From Streptomyces thermodiastaticus (lineage in GTDB: Bacteria; Actinomycetota; Actinomycetes; Streptomycetales; Streptomycetaceae), in assembly GCF_014656135.1 (NCBI RefSeq), contig NZ_BNBV01000003.1, positions 310,001 through 374,000 on the forward strand: DNA of 64,000 nt, written 5' to 3'. The notes under the pieces were generated by a model. The model had not been told where the DNA came from. It saw only the letters and a program-made list of their open reading frames with translations, and ran no database searches. Below are positions 37,240 through 47,727 of the stretch, piece by piece. A program made the position numbers and the translations under genes. The first letter of the stretch is position 1. Each line of letters opens with the position of its first letter.

Positions 37240-38508
37240 TCAGGCGCCCGTGATCTCCACCGCGGCCAGGTTCTTCTTGCCGCGGCGCAGCACCAGCCAG
37301 CGGCCGTGCAGCAGGTCCTCCCGGGAGGGGACCGCGTCCTCGGCGGTGACCTTCACGTTGTTCACGTAGGCACCGCCCTCCTTGACGGTGCGGCGCGCGG
37401 CCGACTTGCTGGGCGCCAGGCCCACCTGGGCCAGCAGGTCCACCACCGGCGCCGGCTCGGACACCGTCACGTGCGGCACCTCGGACAGCGCCGCGGCCAG
37501 CGTCCGCTCGTCCAGCCCGGCCAGCTCGCCCTGCCCGAACAGCGCCTTGGACGCGGCGATCACCGCGGCGGTCTGCTCCGCGCCGTGCACCAGCGTCGTC
37601 AGCTCCTCCGCCAGCGCCCGCTGCGCGGTCCGCGCCTGCGGCCGCTCCTGGGTCTGCCGCTCCAGCTCCTCCAGTTCCTCACGGGACCGGAAGGACAGCA
37701 TGCGCAGGTAGCGGGAGACGTCCCGGTCGTCCACGTTCAGCCAGAACTGGTAGAACGCGTACGGCGTCGTCATCTCCGCGTCCAGCCACACGGCGCCGCC
37801 CTCGGTCTTGCCGAACTTGGTGCCGTCCGCCTTGGTCATCAGCGGCGTCGCCAGCGCGTGCACCTGGGCGTCCGGCTCCAGCTTGTGGATCAGGTCCAGG
37901 CCCGCGGTGAGGTTGCCCCACTGGTCGCTGCCGCCCTGCTGGAGGGTGCAGCCGTAGCGCCGGTACAGCTGCAGGAAGTCCATGCCCTGCAGGATCTGGT
38001 AGCTGAACTCGGTGTAGCTGATGCCCTGGTCGGACTCCAGGCGGCGGGCCACCGAGTCCTTGGTGAGCATCTTGTTGACGCGGAAGTGTTTGCCGATGTC
38101 CCGCAGGAACTCGATCGCGGACAGGTTCGCCGTCCAGTCGAGGTTGTTGACCATCACGGCCGCGTTCTCGCCCTCGAAGGACAGGAACGGCTCGATCTGC
38201 CGGCGCAGCTTCTCCACCCAGCCGGCCACCGTCTCCGGGTCGTTCAGCGTGCGCTCCGCGGTCGGGCGCGGGTCGCCGATCAGCCCGGTGGCGCCGCCGA
38301 CCAGGGCCAGCGGCCGGTGCCCGGCCTGCTGGAGCCGGCGCACGGTGAGCACCTGCACCAGGTGTCCCACGTGGAGCGACGGGGCGGTCGGGTCGAAGCC
38401 GCAATAGAACGTGACGGGACCGTCCGCGAGCGCCTTGCGCAAAGCGTCCTCGTCAGTGGACAGGGCGAACAGCCCCCGCCACTTCAGCTCGTCGACGATG
38501 TCCGTCAC
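37240..38508 (-). CDS. tyrS: Tyrosyl-tRNA synthetase
   Basis: 422-aa class I aminoacyl-tRNA synthetase charging tRNA-Tyr. The HIGH-type motif reads H-V-G-H in P-S-L-H-V-G-H-L-V near residue 48. The tyrosine/ATP-pocket sequence [11 protein letters not shown] is near 193, and the KMSKS loop appears as K-F-G-K-T near 232. An S4 RNA-binding domain ([11 protein letters not shown]) closes the protein. The ATG at 38508 is used. It follows the tldE-like gene on the same strand at 88-bp distance; no T-box is seen in the gap. Confidence 0.95.
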   Translation of the reverse strand: MTDIVDELKWRGLFALSTDEDALRKALADGPVTFYCGFDPTAPSLHVGHLVQVLTVRRLQQAGHRPLALVGGATGLIGDPRPTAERTLNDPETVAGWVEKLRRQIEPFLSFEGENAAVMVNNLDWTANLSAIEFLRDIGKHFRVNKMLTKDSVARRLESDQGISYTEFSYQILQGMDFLQLYRRYGCTLQQGGSDQWGNLTAGLDLIHKLEPDAQVHALATPLMTKADGTKFGKTEGGAVWLDAEMTTPYAFYQFWLNVDDRDVSRYLRMLSFRSREELEELERQTQERPQARTAQRALAEELTTLVHGAEQTAAVIAASKALFGQGELAGLDERTLAAALSEVPHVTVSEPAPVVDLLAQVGLAPSKSAARRTVKEGGAYVNNVKVTAEDAVPSREDLLHGRWLVLRRGKKNLAAVEITGA

Positions 38509-38596
38509 GGTTCTCGTGTCTCCTCGGTGATCTTCGAACGGCCGGGCGGCGGCCGGGCACCCGCCGGCCGCCCCCGGTCCACGAACGCCTACGAGG

Positions 38597-39991
38597 TTAT
38601 ACGCCCCGGCTGACCGAGCTCATGTTGAAGTCGGGCACGCGCAGCGCGGGCATCGCGGCCCGTGTGAACCAGTCGCTCCATTCCCGCGGCAGCGTCCGCT
38701 CGGTGCGGCCCGCCTCGGTGGCCCGGGCCAGCAGGTCCACGGGCGACTCGTTGAACCGGAAGTTGTTGACCTCGGCGGTCACCTCGCCGTTCTCCACCAG
38801 GTAGACCCCGTCCCGGGTGAGCCCGGTGAGCAGCAGGGTCGCCGGGTCCACCTCGCGGATGTACCACAGGCAGGTCAGCAGCAGCCCGCGCTCGGTGCCG
38901 GCCACCATCTCCTCCAGACAGCGGTCCTCGCCGCCCGTGAGGATCAGGTTGTCGAGCGCCGGCGCGACCGGCAGCCCGGTCAGGTCCGCGCTGTGCCGGG
39001 TGGTCGTCAGATAGCGCAGCACGCCCTCGCCGATCCACTCGGTGGGGTGCGCGGGCAGCCCGTTGTCGAACACCGACCGGTCACCGCCGGAGGAGTGGGC
39101 GACGACGAACGGCGCACACTCCAGGCCCGCCTCGCCGGGATCGCTGCGCAGCGTCAGCGGCAGCCGCGCCAGCCGCTCGCCCACCCGGGTGCCGCCGCCC
39201 GGCCGGGAGAACACCGTCCGGCCCTCGGCCGCGTCCCGGCCCGAGGACGACCACAGCTGGTAGATCAGCAGGTCCGCGACCGCGGTCGGCGGCAGCAGCG
39301 TCTCGTAGCGGCCCGCGGGCAGCTCCACCCGGCGCTTCGCCCAGCCCAGCCGCGCCGCCAGCTCCTCGTCCACCGCCAGTGGGTCGACGTCGGTGAAGTC
39401 CCGCGTGCTGAGCCCCGCCCAGGCCGAGCGGGTGCGGTCGGGGGACTTCGCGTTCAGCTCGAGCGTGCCGGTGGGCTGGTCGTGCCGCAGCCGCAGCCCG
39501 GTGGAGGTGCCGAGGTAGGTGGAGACCATCTCGTGCCGGGCGAAACCGTACAGCTCGCGTCCCCCGGCCCGGGCCCGCGCGAACGACTCGCCGAGGGCGG
39601 GCGCGAAGTCCGCGAAGACGGCGGAGGAGGTCTCGGCGGGCGGCTCGGTGAAACCGGCGGACTGCGGCACCCCCGTGACCAGCGGCCGGGCGTCCTCGGC
39701 GGGCCCGGCCTCGCGTGCGGCGGCCTCGGCGGCCCGCACCAGCGGCTCCAGGTCCTCCTCGGTCACCGCCGACCGCGACACCACGCCTGCCGCGGTGCCC
39801 TCCGCGCCGTCCACGGTCGCGATCACGGTGAGCGTGCGCCCGCGCGTGACACCGTTGGTGGTGAGCGCGTTGCGCGCCCAGCGCAGATTGGCGGTGGAGT
39901 GCTCCTCGGCGATCACGACGCATCCGTCGGCCCGGGACAGCTCCAGGACGCGTTCGACGACCTCGTGCGGTGTGCTGGTACGCGGGCTCAT
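38597..39991 (-). CDS. pmbA: TldE/PmbA family protein
   Basis: 464-aa member of the TldD/TldE family, the catalytically inactive partner of TldD. It has the family fold (N-terminal V-V-I-A-E-E-H-S, C-terminal [16 protein letters not shown]) but no HExxxH zinc motif. Its ATG at 39991 overlaps the tldD stop as ATGA. TldD-TldE form a heterodimeric protease that degrades unfolded short peptides and matures some peptide natural products (microcin B17 in E. coli). No such peptide gene was recognised nearby. Confidence 0.9.
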   Translation of the reverse strand: MSPRTSTPHEVVERVLELSRADGCVVIAEEHSTANLRWARNALTTNGVTRGRTLTVIATVDGAEGTAAGVVSRSAVTEEDLEPLVRAAEAAAREAGPAEDARPLVTGVPQSAGFTEPPAETSSAVFADFAPALGESFARARAGGRELYGFARHEMVSTYLGTSTGLRLRHDQPTGTLELNAKSPDRTRSAWAGLSTRDFTDVDPLAVDEELAARLGWAKRRVELPAGRYETLLPPTAVADLLIYQLWSSSGRDAAEGRTVFSRPGGGTRVGERLARLPLTLRSDPGEAGLECAPFVVAHSSGGDRSVFDNGLPAHPTEWIGEGVLRYLTTTRHSADLTGLPVAPALDNLILTGGEDRCLEEMVAGTERGLLLTCLWYIREVDPATLLLTGLTRDGVYLVENGEVTAEVNNFRFNESPVDLLARATEAGRTERTLPREWSDWFTRAAMPALRVPDFNMSSVSRGV

Positions 39992-41511
39992 CGGCCGGCC
40001 TCCTGGGTGGTGTTCAAGACGGTGACGCCCGTGAAGAGGGCCGAGGGGCAACCGTGGGAGACGGCCGCGATCTGGCCCGGCTGGGCCTTGCCGCAGTTGA
40101 AGGCGCCCCCGAGGACGTACGTCTGCGGGCCGCCGACCGCCGCCATGGAGCCCCAGAAGTCGGTCGTGGTCGCCTGGTAGGCGACGTCCCGCAGCTGCCC
40201 GGCCAGCCGCCCGCCTTCGATGCGGTAGAAGCGCTGCCCGGTGAACTGGAAGTTGTACCGCTGCATGTCGATGGACCACGACCGGTCCCCGACGACGTAG
40301 ATGCCCCGGTCGACGCCCGCGATGAGCTCCTCGGTGGACGGCCCCGACGGGTCCGGCCGCAGCGACACGTTCGCCATGCGCTGCACGGGCACGTGCGCGG
40401 GGGAGTCGGCGAAGGCGCAGCCGTTGGACCGCTCGAAGCCGGTCAGCCGCGCGATCCGCCGGTCCAGCTGGTAGCCGACCAGGACGCCGTCGCGGACCAG
40501 GTCCCAGGACTGCGCCTCGACGCCCTCGTCGTCGTAGCCGACGGTGGCCAGGCCGTGCTCGGCGGTGCGGTCGCCGGTGACGTTCATCAGCTCCGAGCCG
40601 TAGCGCAGCGTGCCCAGCTGGTCGAAGGTGGCGAAGGAGGTGCCGGCGTAGGCGGCCTCGTAGCCGAGCGCCCGGTCCAGCTCGGTGGCGTGACCGACGG
40701 ACTCGTGGAGGGTCAGCCACAGATTGGACGGGTCGATCACCAGGTCGTACGTGCCCGGCTCCACGCTGGGCGCGCGCATCTTCTCGGCGAGCAGCTCCGG
40801 CAGCTGCTCCAGCTCGGCGTCCCAGTCCCAGCCGGTGCCGGTCAGGTACTCCCAGCCGCGTCCCGTGGGCGGGGCCAGGGTGCGCATGGAGTCGAACTCG
40901 CCGGTGGTGCCGTCCACGGACACGGCGGTCAGCTGCGGATGCAGCCGCACCCGCTGCTGCGTGGTCACGGTGCCCGCGAGGTCGGCGTAGAACTTGTTCT
41001 CGTGCACGGCGAGGAGCGAGGCGTCCACGTGGTCGACGACGTCGGCCGCGAGCAGCCGCCGGCTCCACTCGGCGAGCAGCGCCGTCTTCTCCGTGTCGGG
41101 CACCGTGAACGGGTCGGTCTCGTAGGACGAGATCCACGTCCGGTCGGCGTGCACCGGCTCGTCGGCCAGCTCCACCCGGTCGCCGGCCCCGGCCGCCCGG
41201 CCGATCTGCGCGGACAGCTTCGCCATGGCCACCGCCTGGGAGGCCACCTTCGCCGCGCCGGCCAGGGTCAGGTCCATGCCGGAGGCGAACCCCCAGGCGC
41301 CGTCGTGCACGACCCGCACCGCGTAGCCCAGGTCGGTGGTGTCCGACGACCCGGTCGGGCGGGCGTCCCGCAGCCGCCAGGAGGCGCTGCGCACCCGCTC
41401 CAGCCGGAAGTCCGCGTGCTCGGCCCCCAGCGCCCGCGCGCGTGCCAGCGCGGCGTCCGCCAGGGGACGGAGGGGAAGGGCCGTGAAGGTCGGGTCGATG
41501 CCATGGGCCAC
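39988..41511 (-). CDS. tldD: TldD family zinc metallopeptidase
   Basis: 507-aa protease. The zinc-binding H-E-S-V-G-H (HExxxH) is present around residue 268, followed by A-T-E-L-D. The N-terminus M-A-H-G-I-D-P and the G-W-E-Y-L-T-G-T-G-W-D-W region are family-like, and a C-terminal N-C-G-K-A-Q-P-G-Q supplies the conserved cysteine. It is translationally coupled to the tldE gene. The start is the ATG at 41511, divergent from the giant ATPase gene at 41698. Confidence 0.92.
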   Translation of the reverse strand: MAHGIDPTFTALPLRPLADAALARARALGAEHADFRLERVRSASWRLRDARPTGSSDTTDLGYAVRVVHDGAWGFASGMDLTLAGAAKVASQAVAMAKLSAQIGRAAGAGDRVELADEPVHADRTWISSYETDPFTVPDTEKTALLAEWSRRLLAADVVDHVDASLLAVHENKFYADLAGTVTTQQRVRLHPQLTAVSVDGTTGEFDSMRTLAPPTGRGWEYLTGTGWDWDAELEQLPELLAEKMRAPSVEPGTYDLVIDPSNLWLTLHESVGHATELDRALGYEAAYAGTSFATFDQLGTLRYGSELMNVTGDRTAEHGLATVGYDDEGVEAQSWDLVRDGVLVGYQLDRRIARLTGFERSNGCAFADSPAHVPVQRMANVSLRPDPSGPSTEELIAGVDRGIYVVGDRSWSIDMQRYNFQFTGQRFYRIEGGRLAGQLRDVAYQATTTDFWGSMAAVGGPQTYVLGGAFNCGKAQPGQIAAVSHGCPSALFTGVTVLNTTQEAGR

Positions 41512-41685
41512 GGGAGGCTCCCCAGGTGGTGAGTTCTTGGCAGTCTGAGCGGGCTACGACGTTCGGCGTCGCAGTGCAGTATGTCCCGCGGTCACCGACG
41601 GGCTCAGCGGGAACTCCCGAGTGCCGGCTCTGCGCGTCCCGCCGGCACTGCTGCAAGAACGTGTACCCGCGCGTGAGGCCAGTGG

Positions 41686-41691
41686 CATCAT
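41686..41691 (+). promoter_or_regulatory. Possible -10 for leaderless ATPase transcript
   Basis: CATCAT ends 6 nt before the ATG at 41698, and no Shine-Dalgarno precedes that ATG. A leaderless message is the simplest explanation. No clear -35 was found. Confidence 0.35.
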
Positions 41692-41697
41692 GTCGGC

Positions 41698-44600
41698 ATG
41701 CAGGGGTGGGGGAACGATTTCCGCAACTGGCTCTCCTCACTCGATGAGCCCGCCGTCCGCAGTCTGCTGACCTGGCATCAATACCTGCGTACCCAGAGCT
41801 GCACAGCACGCCACGACACCCGGCTCCGGGGCCGTGCCTCCATATCGCGACGTGACATGAACGCCTATCGGGCGTGGGTCGCACGGGCGCGGCCGGCACA
41901 GCTCACCGAGGCCGCCCGGTCAGGCCTGAGCTGGGCGTCACGAGTACTGATCGACGAACACGGCTGCCCGCCGGACGTCGTCTGGCGACCGCAGCCGGAC
42001 CAGTTGCGGGCCCTGCTCGAGGTCCTCGAGCCGACCCTCGCCCGGTGCGCCTTGTACGGCCTGCTCTCGGCCGAGCCGGGCGAACTGCCGGCCGCGGAGA
42101 CTGCACGGGCCTACCTGGACGTCCTCAGGGCAGCCGCAGACCAGCAGCCGCCCTCGAACCTGGCCGAGACCCTCAGGAGAGTCGTGACAACAGCAGGGGA
42201 TCAGGACACGGGCGGCACGGCCGCCGCTGCCCGGGACCTGCCCGGAGGCAGCGCAGAAGAAGACGCCGTCGCAGCCGCCCCGCACCGGCCGGGCCCACTG
42301 GACGACGGACTGGCCCAACTCCGCGACCTGGGCGGGCACGTGGCGGTGACACTGCGGGCCGCCGCCGACGACGTGGAGAGCGGCCGCCGGCCTGGCGGAA
42401 CGGACGATCTGGTCGCCTCGCTCACCGCCTGGGCCGCCCTGCGCGACCAAGTCGCGGACCTCTGCGCCGACACCGGCGTCGACTGGCCCGACGGGGCCGG
42501 CTACACCTGGCTGGCAGCGGAGAGGCAGCGCTTGGACAAGATCCGGGCCGAACGGGCCGCTCTGGAAGAGCGCGCCAGGTCCTACGAGGCCCTGATCGAG
42601 CAAGCCGGGGACCCGGAGGAGGCGGCGACACTCGGCATGCTGCGCGACAGGCTGTACGCGCAGATCGAGGAACTCTCGGCCGCCCTCGGCAAGGGCGTCG
42701 GCACAGCGGGGAACGGCCGGAGCCGGGAGCCGTTGTCCGGCATCTCTCCGGCCGGGGATGCCGGGGAGAGCCGCCCCGCTGCGGGCACCGTCGCCGGGGA
42801 GCCGGACGGCGGCGGACGAGGCGGCGCGAAGCAAACGGAGGACGACACCCGGACGGCGGAAACCGAGATACCGCAGCCGCGGCAGGGTGACGAGCCGGTA
42901 CAGGAGGCCGACCGACGGGAGACGGCTCCCGCGCACCTGCCCCCGGCGGCAGCCGCACCGCAGGACGGCGACGGATCCCCGCAGGCCGGCATGTCCGCGG
43001 CGGAGCGAACGCAGCCCGAGCAGCCGGAACCGGAGCCGCAGCGGCCGGGGGAACCGACGGAGCAGTCCGGCTCCTCCGGCCCCACCGCCTCCCTCGCCGT
43101 TGGTGCCGCCCCCCATACCGTGGCGGCGGACCTTTCCGAGCCCGAGCGCCCCACCGCGGACACCTCCGGAGACACGGACGCGCCACCTGCCGTACCCGCG
43201 GACACGGCCCCTGACCCGCGCGAGCAGCTCGACGACGAGACCGGTGAAGGCGCCGGTGAACCGGGCACGGCTCCGGACCAGGAGCCCTGGCCCGCTTCGG
43301 TCGCGGACGCGGACTGGGACGTCCAGGCGCCGTGGGAGACCGGACACGAGCCGCCGGTGGTGCGGCTCGTGCGCTCCGGGCGGCTTGCCGAGGCCTACTG
43401 GATGACGCAGGCGTCGGCCGAGCCGGATGTCCGTGCGCGGGCGCTGGCGTTCGCGGCCGCCGCGTTCCGGTGCACGACCGAATCGGAGGCCACGGACGTG
43501 CAGATCCTGCACGACCTGGACCCGGCACCGCTCGCCCAGGACCGGGACGCCCACCTGGTCGCCCTCGTCGCCGCCCTGCGTACAGGGCTGACCGCGCGCT
43601 GGCCGCACACGTTGGTCAGCGACTTCACGGCACCGGCCGGGTTGGCGGGCCCCTGGCAGGAACTGCTCACCGTCCTCGTCGCGGCCGTGCGCAACGGGCG
43701 GTCCTTCGACCCCGGGACCCAGCACGCCGACGACGTCCACCAGGAGCAGGATCTGCGTGAGGAACTCGGTGTCCAGGCGAGGCAGCTGCTGGAGAGGCTC
43801 GCGGGAGGCAAGACCAAGTACCAGCGGGCCACGCGTGTCCTGCAGTACCTCGTCGGCCGCACGGGCGAACTCGGCCGGGCGCTGCGTGACGTCATCCACT
43901 GGGTGGACGGCGGCCCCCTGCCCGCCGACGGGTTCCGCGCCAGGGCCGAGGCGCTGCGCGATCAGGACCACATCGACCGGCTGATCGACCAGACCGACAG
44001 CCGGTTCCGTACCCCGAAACAGGCGAAGGAACCGATCACCGCGGGTGCGCTGCGACAGCTGCACGCCGCCTGCCGGAGCGTGTCCGACCTGCTCACCAAG
44101 GCCGACGCCGTCGCCGCCAGCCTGATGCGTCCGTCCGGAACGGCTCAGTCCGGCATCCCGGACCTGGCGGCGGCACGCCGTGGACTGCGGGAGGTGCCGC
44201 CGCCCCCGGGCGTCGGCGGTGCGGCCCTGCTCCTGCTGCACAACTGGCTGGACGGCAAGGCGCCCGTCCTGCCCTTCGAAGACCTCCCGGAGCGGGACGG
44301 CGAAAGCGAGAGACTGCGGCCCTCGGCCGACTGCCTGCTCGTACTGCCCGATTTGCCACGGGATGACATGGGCATGCCTGATTTGCGCGACCCGCGCACG
44401 GGCCGCCGCATGGCCGCTCTCATGGCACCCCCGGACGTCGAGCACGCGCTCCGCCGGTACCTCGATCGTGGTGACCTCCACCTGGCCCGTGGTCTGGTGG
44501 ACGCCGTCCGACGGGACCCGGCCGGGCACGGTGTCACCGACTCCAAGTGGGCCGACAGCGCCGAGCGCCGTCTGCAGCAGGCACGCGAGAACTGGCGTGA

Positions 44601-47600
44601 GAAGGTCCGGTGCCGGCACACGGAAGCGGCCGATGTGCTGGCCCAGATGCGGACTCTCAACCTGCTCGCGCCGGATCAGGAGCGCCAGTTCACGGGCCGG
44701 CTCCAGGAATTCGCCCACGGTGAGGACGCCGGCCGCTACCGGTACGCGATGGCACGTCTGGACGAGCTGAGCCAGGAGCTGTCCCAGCTCGTGCAGCAGT
44801 CGACCCAGCGCCAGCGTCAGGAGCTGGAACAGCTGCGCCTGACACCAGGGAGGCTCAGCGAGGCCGAGTACGACCGCATCGCCAGACTGATCACCGAAGG
44901 CGACACGGTGACGGCGGAAGAATTCCTGGCGCTCGCACGGGGCGGCAAGCCCCTGCCCGAGCGGCCCGAGGACGACGGGACGGAACTCGCGGACTTCCTC
45001 GACGGTCTGACGGGTTCGGGTGTCCCGCAGCCGGGCGGTGACGGAGTCGACGCCGACTGGTGGGCCAGCACCTACGGCTCGGACGCCCCGCTGACCGAAG
45101 CGGCCGAGCTGGGGCTCGAGTCCTGGAAGGCGCTGTGCACACGGCACGGACGCACCAATGAATGGAAGCAGCATCTGCCCCGCGTGCTCAGGCTGCTGGG
45201 CCTCGAGCCCTCCGGCACGCCCGTGGCGGAGACCCGGAGCCAGGGAGTGCGCCGGTTCAGGGTGCGGGCCAGGGTCGCGGAACGCACCGGGTACGTGGCG
45301 GCGCTGGGGTCCCAGGCGACGTCCTACACCGTCCAGCTCATCTGGGAGGAACAGCGGGCGAACGGGCCGCTGGCCCACCTGGAGGACGGGGACGTCGACG
45401 CCAACCTGGTTCTCTACCTGCATCCGCTCGGTGTCGAGGGACGCCGTCGGCTGGCGGACGCATCGCGCTCCGGGGGGCAGCAGGCCCTGGTCATCGATCC
45501 GGCCGTGGCCGGGTGGATGGCAGCCCGGGCCCCCGGCAGCTTCCGCGCACTGCAGCGGGTCACCCTGCCCTGGGCCGCCTACAACCCGTACACGCCGTTC
45601 GTGGCAGGCCTGGTCCCGCCCGAGGTCTTCTACGGCCGTGACGAGGAGATGCGCGAGGTCATGGACCCGCGCGGTGGACTCTTCCTGTACGGGGGACGGC
45701 AGCTCGGCAAGTCCGCGCTGCTGCGCAGGGTCGCGGAGATCTTCCGTCGGCGTTCGGACGACTACATCGCCGTGTACCTCGATCTGCTCAAGGCGGAGAT
45801 CGGCCAGGCCGAGGCCCCCGACAAGATCTGGAGTCTGCTCGCGGAGGAGCTGAAGCGCCGGGGTGTGTTCAACAGCCGGTTGTCCGAGCAGGCCGGCCCG
45901 GATGTGATCGCGCGCCGGCTCGGCGACTGGCTGGACGAGGACACATCCCGTCGGCTGCTCGTGCTCGCCGACGAGGCCGACGCGTTTCTCACCGCCGACT
46001 CGCGCCGGACCTTCAAGATCGGTGGCGAGTCGACCTTCCCGAACGTCAAGCGCTTCCAGCAGCTCATGGAGCGCTCCGACCGCCGCTTCAAGATCGTCTT
46101 CGCGGGTCTTCACCAGGTTCAGCGTTTCGGCGCCTTGTCGAACGTCTCGACCGCCCACGGCGGACCCGACGTTCTGGTGGGGCCCCTCAAGCCTCAGGCG
46201 GCACTCCGGCTCGTCACCGAGCCCATGGCCGCACTCGGCTACGTCTTCGCCCGGCCGGAGCTGGTCTGGCGGATCCTAGCCATCACCAACTACCAGGCGA
46301 ACCTCGTACAGATTTTCTGCAGCGAGCTCGTGCGGACCCTGCACTCCCGTCCGTACGTCCCGACCGGCCGGGCCACTGAGATCACCGACAGCGACGTGCA
46401 GGAGGTCGCCGCCTCCGAGACGCTGCGCCGTCGCATCGCCGAACGCCTGAGGTTCACCATCAACCTGGAGGACCGGTACCGCGTTCTCGCCCTCGTCATC
46501 GCCCTGCGCAGCCTGGAGGACGGGTACCGAGGCGGCTACAGCGCCAAGGAGCTGCTGGATCTCGCCCGGGACGCCTGGCCGGAAGGGTTCGAGGAGTGCG
46601 GCGTGCAGCAGGCCGAGATCTACCTCACCGAGATGGTCGGCCTCGGACTGCTCATCCGGCTCGGTGACCGGGCCGGCTTCGCCGTGCGCAGCCCCAACGT
46701 GGTGAACATGCTGGGCACCCGCGAGGAGCTGGAACTGGAGCTGCACGAGACCGAGTTCGGCCTGCCCTACGACTACAACCCGCGCGCCGCCCGCCGTGTC
46801 CTGGGCCGGGACCGCAACACCGGTGTCCAGCGCTACAGCCCCCTCACCGAGGGCCAGCTGCACGAAGCCGCCCAGCCCGGCGTCTCGGTGGTGGCGACGA
46901 CCGCTCTCCACCAGCCCGCTCTGGTGCTGCAGGCCGTCGCCGCGTTCGCCGAGGGACGCGGTGTGAAGGTCTTCCGCGTGGAGCGCGGAGCGGATCTGCG
47001 CTCCGGCCTGTCGGGCGCCGCCGCGGCCCGCCCGCGACGCGCCCATGTGGTCCTCGCCGATCTGCGCGGCATTCCCGCCGACGACCTCGACGAACAGCTG
47101 CGGCTGTGTGTGGACCACGCGGGACCCGCCGCGGACAAGCACGTACCCCAGAACGAAGGGCGCAAGGACAAGCAGACCAGGTCCGTGCTCGTCCTCGCCG
47201 ACGCCGAGACCGTCGCGAGTCTGCGGGCCACCGACGACGGCCGCCGCCTGCGCGTGCGGGTCCTGCAGCCGCGCCGCTGGACGGCGGACTCGCTGCGGGC
47301 GTGGCCGGAGTGCCCGTTCGTCTCACGCGAGGACCGTCGCCGGCTGACCGCCGCCACCTCCGGCTGGCCGTACTGGACGGAGGTCGCTGTGGCCGATGTG
47401 TCGTTGCGGGGAGCCACCCTCGACGACGCCGTGGACAACATCCGCAAGGTGACGGCGAAACCGGGGAACGTGGCGGAGCACCTCCGGCAGTCCGGACTGA
47501 CGGAACAAGACCTGTCTCTGCTGGAGATGTGGACCGCGTATGTCGAGGAGGGGCAAGGCGTCCCCGTCGACGACGTGCAGGCGGCAACCGGGCTGTCCGC

Positions 47601-47727
47601 CGACGAGACCCGCGAGTGGCTGGCCCATCTGGACCGGCTGGACGTGCTGGACGAGGTCGACAAGGGCTTGGCCGTGGACCCCGTCACCTTCCGCGCCGTG
47701 CGGGCTCGGGCTGCGGAGGCCCCGTGA
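41698..47727 (+). CDS. 2009-aa ORC/STAND-like ATPase, function unknown
   Basis: Very large protein I cannot name. From the N-terminus: a helical region (1-150), a predicted coiled coil (about 270-335), a disordered Pro/Glu/Ala-rich linker (about 340-540), then some 750 residues of helical repeats. An ATPase core of archaeal-ATPase/ORC type follows, preceded by the phrase N-P-Y-T-P-F-V-A-G and F-Y-G-R-D-E-E. Walker A is G-G-R-Q-L-G-K-S (1332-1339); Walker B is V-L-A-D-E-A-D (D1425, E1426). Two winged-helix-like segments follow (about 1615-1680, 1950-2009). The stop overlaps the next gene as GTGA. Layout suggests a sensor/switch ATPase; target unknown. Confidence 0.8.
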   Translation: MQGWGNDFRNWLSSLDEPAVRSLLTWHQYLRTQSCTARHDTRLRGRASISRRDMNAYRAWVARARPAQLTEAARSGLSWASRVLIDEHGCPPDVVWRPQPDQLRALLEVLEPTLARCALYGLLSAEPGELPAAETARAYLDVLRAAADQQPPSNLAETLRRVVTTAGDQDTGGTAAAARDLPGGSAEEDAVAAAPHRPGPLDDGLAQLRDLGGHVAVTLRAAADDVESGRRPGGTDDLVASLTAWAALRDQVADLCADTGVDWPDGAGYTWLAAERQRLDKIRAERAALEERARSYEALIEQAGDPEEAATLGMLRDRLYAQIEELSAALGKGVGTAGNGRSREPLSGISPAGDAGESRPAAGTVAGEPDGGGRGGAKQTEDDTRTAETEIPQPRQGDEPVQEADRRETAPAHLPPAAAAPQDGDGSPQAGMSAAERTQPEQPEPEPQRPGEPTEQSGSSGPTASLAVGAAPHTVAADLSEPERPTADTSGDTDAPPAVPADTAPDPREQLDDETGEGAGEPGTAPDQEPWPASVADADWDVQAPWETGHEPPVVRLVRSGRLAEAYWMTQASAEPDVRARALAFAAAAFRCTTESEATDVQILHDLDPAPLAQDRDAHLVALVAALRTGLTARWPHTLVSDFTAPAGLAGPWQELLTVLVAAVRNGRSFDPGTQHADDVHQEQDLREELGVQARQLLERLAGGKTKYQRATRVLQYLVGRTGELGRALRDVIHWVDGGPLPADGFRARAEALRDQDHIDRLIDQTDSRFRTPKQAKEPITAGALRQLHAACRSVSDLLTKADAVAASLMRPSGTAQSGIPDLAAARRGLREVPPPPGVGGAALLLLHNWLDGKAPVLPFEDLPERDGESERLRPSADCLLVLPDLPRDDMGMPDLRDPRTGRRMAALMAPPDVEHALRRYLDRGDLHLARGLVDAVRRDPAGHGVTDSKWADSAERRLQQARENWREKVRCRHTEAADVLAQMRTLNLLAPDQERQFTGRLQEFAHGEDAGRYRYAMARLDELSQELSQLVQQSTQRQRQELEQLRLTPGRLSEAEYDRIARLITEGDTVTAEEFLALARGGKPLPERPEDDGTELADFLDGLTGSGVPQPGGDGVDADWWASTYGSDAPLTEAAELGLESWKALCTRHGRTNEWKQHLPRVLRLLGLEPSGTPVAETRSQGVRRFRVRARVAERTGYVAALGSQATSYTVQLIWEEQRANGPLAHLEDGDVDANLVLYLHPLGVEGRRRLADASRSGGQQALVIDPAVAGWMAARAPGSFRALQRVTLPWAAYNPYTPFVAGLVPPEVFYGRDEEMREVMDPRGGLFLYGGRQLGKSALLRRVAEIFRRRSDDYIAVYLDLLKAEIGQAEAPDKIWSLLAEELKRRGVFNSRLSEQAGPDVIARRLGDWLDEDTSRRLLVLADEADAFLTADSRRTFKIGGESTFPNVKRFQQLMERSDRRFKIVFAGLHQVQRFGALSNVSTAHGGPDVLVGPLKPQAALRLVTEPMAALGYVFARPELVWRILAITNYQANLVQIFCSELVRTLHSRPYVPTGRATEITDSDVQEVAASETLRRRIAERLRFTINLEDRYRVLALVIALRSLEDGYRGGYSAKELLDLARDAWPEGFEECGVQQAEIYLTEMVGLGLLIRLGDRAGFAVRSPNVVNMLGTREELELELHETEFGLPYDYNPRAARRVLGRDRNTGVQRYSPLTEGQLHEAAQPGVSVVATTALHQPALVLQAVAAFAEGRGVKVFRVERGADLRSGLSGAAAARPRRAHVVLADLRGIPADDLDEQLRLCVDHAGPAADKHVPQNEGRKDKQTRSVLVLADAETVASLRATDDGRRLRVRVLQPRRWTADSLRAWPECPFVSREDRRRLTAATSGWPYWTEVAVADVSLRGATLDDAVDNIRKVTAKPGNVAEHLRQSGLTEQDLSLLEMWTAYVEEGQGVPVDDVQAATGLSADETREWLAHLDRLDVLDEVDKGLAVDPVTFRAVRARAAEAP

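Noticed and set aside
38509..38596. T-box leader for tyrS
   Set aside because: The 88-bp gap has no T-box sequence or specifier-loop arrangement and is too short.
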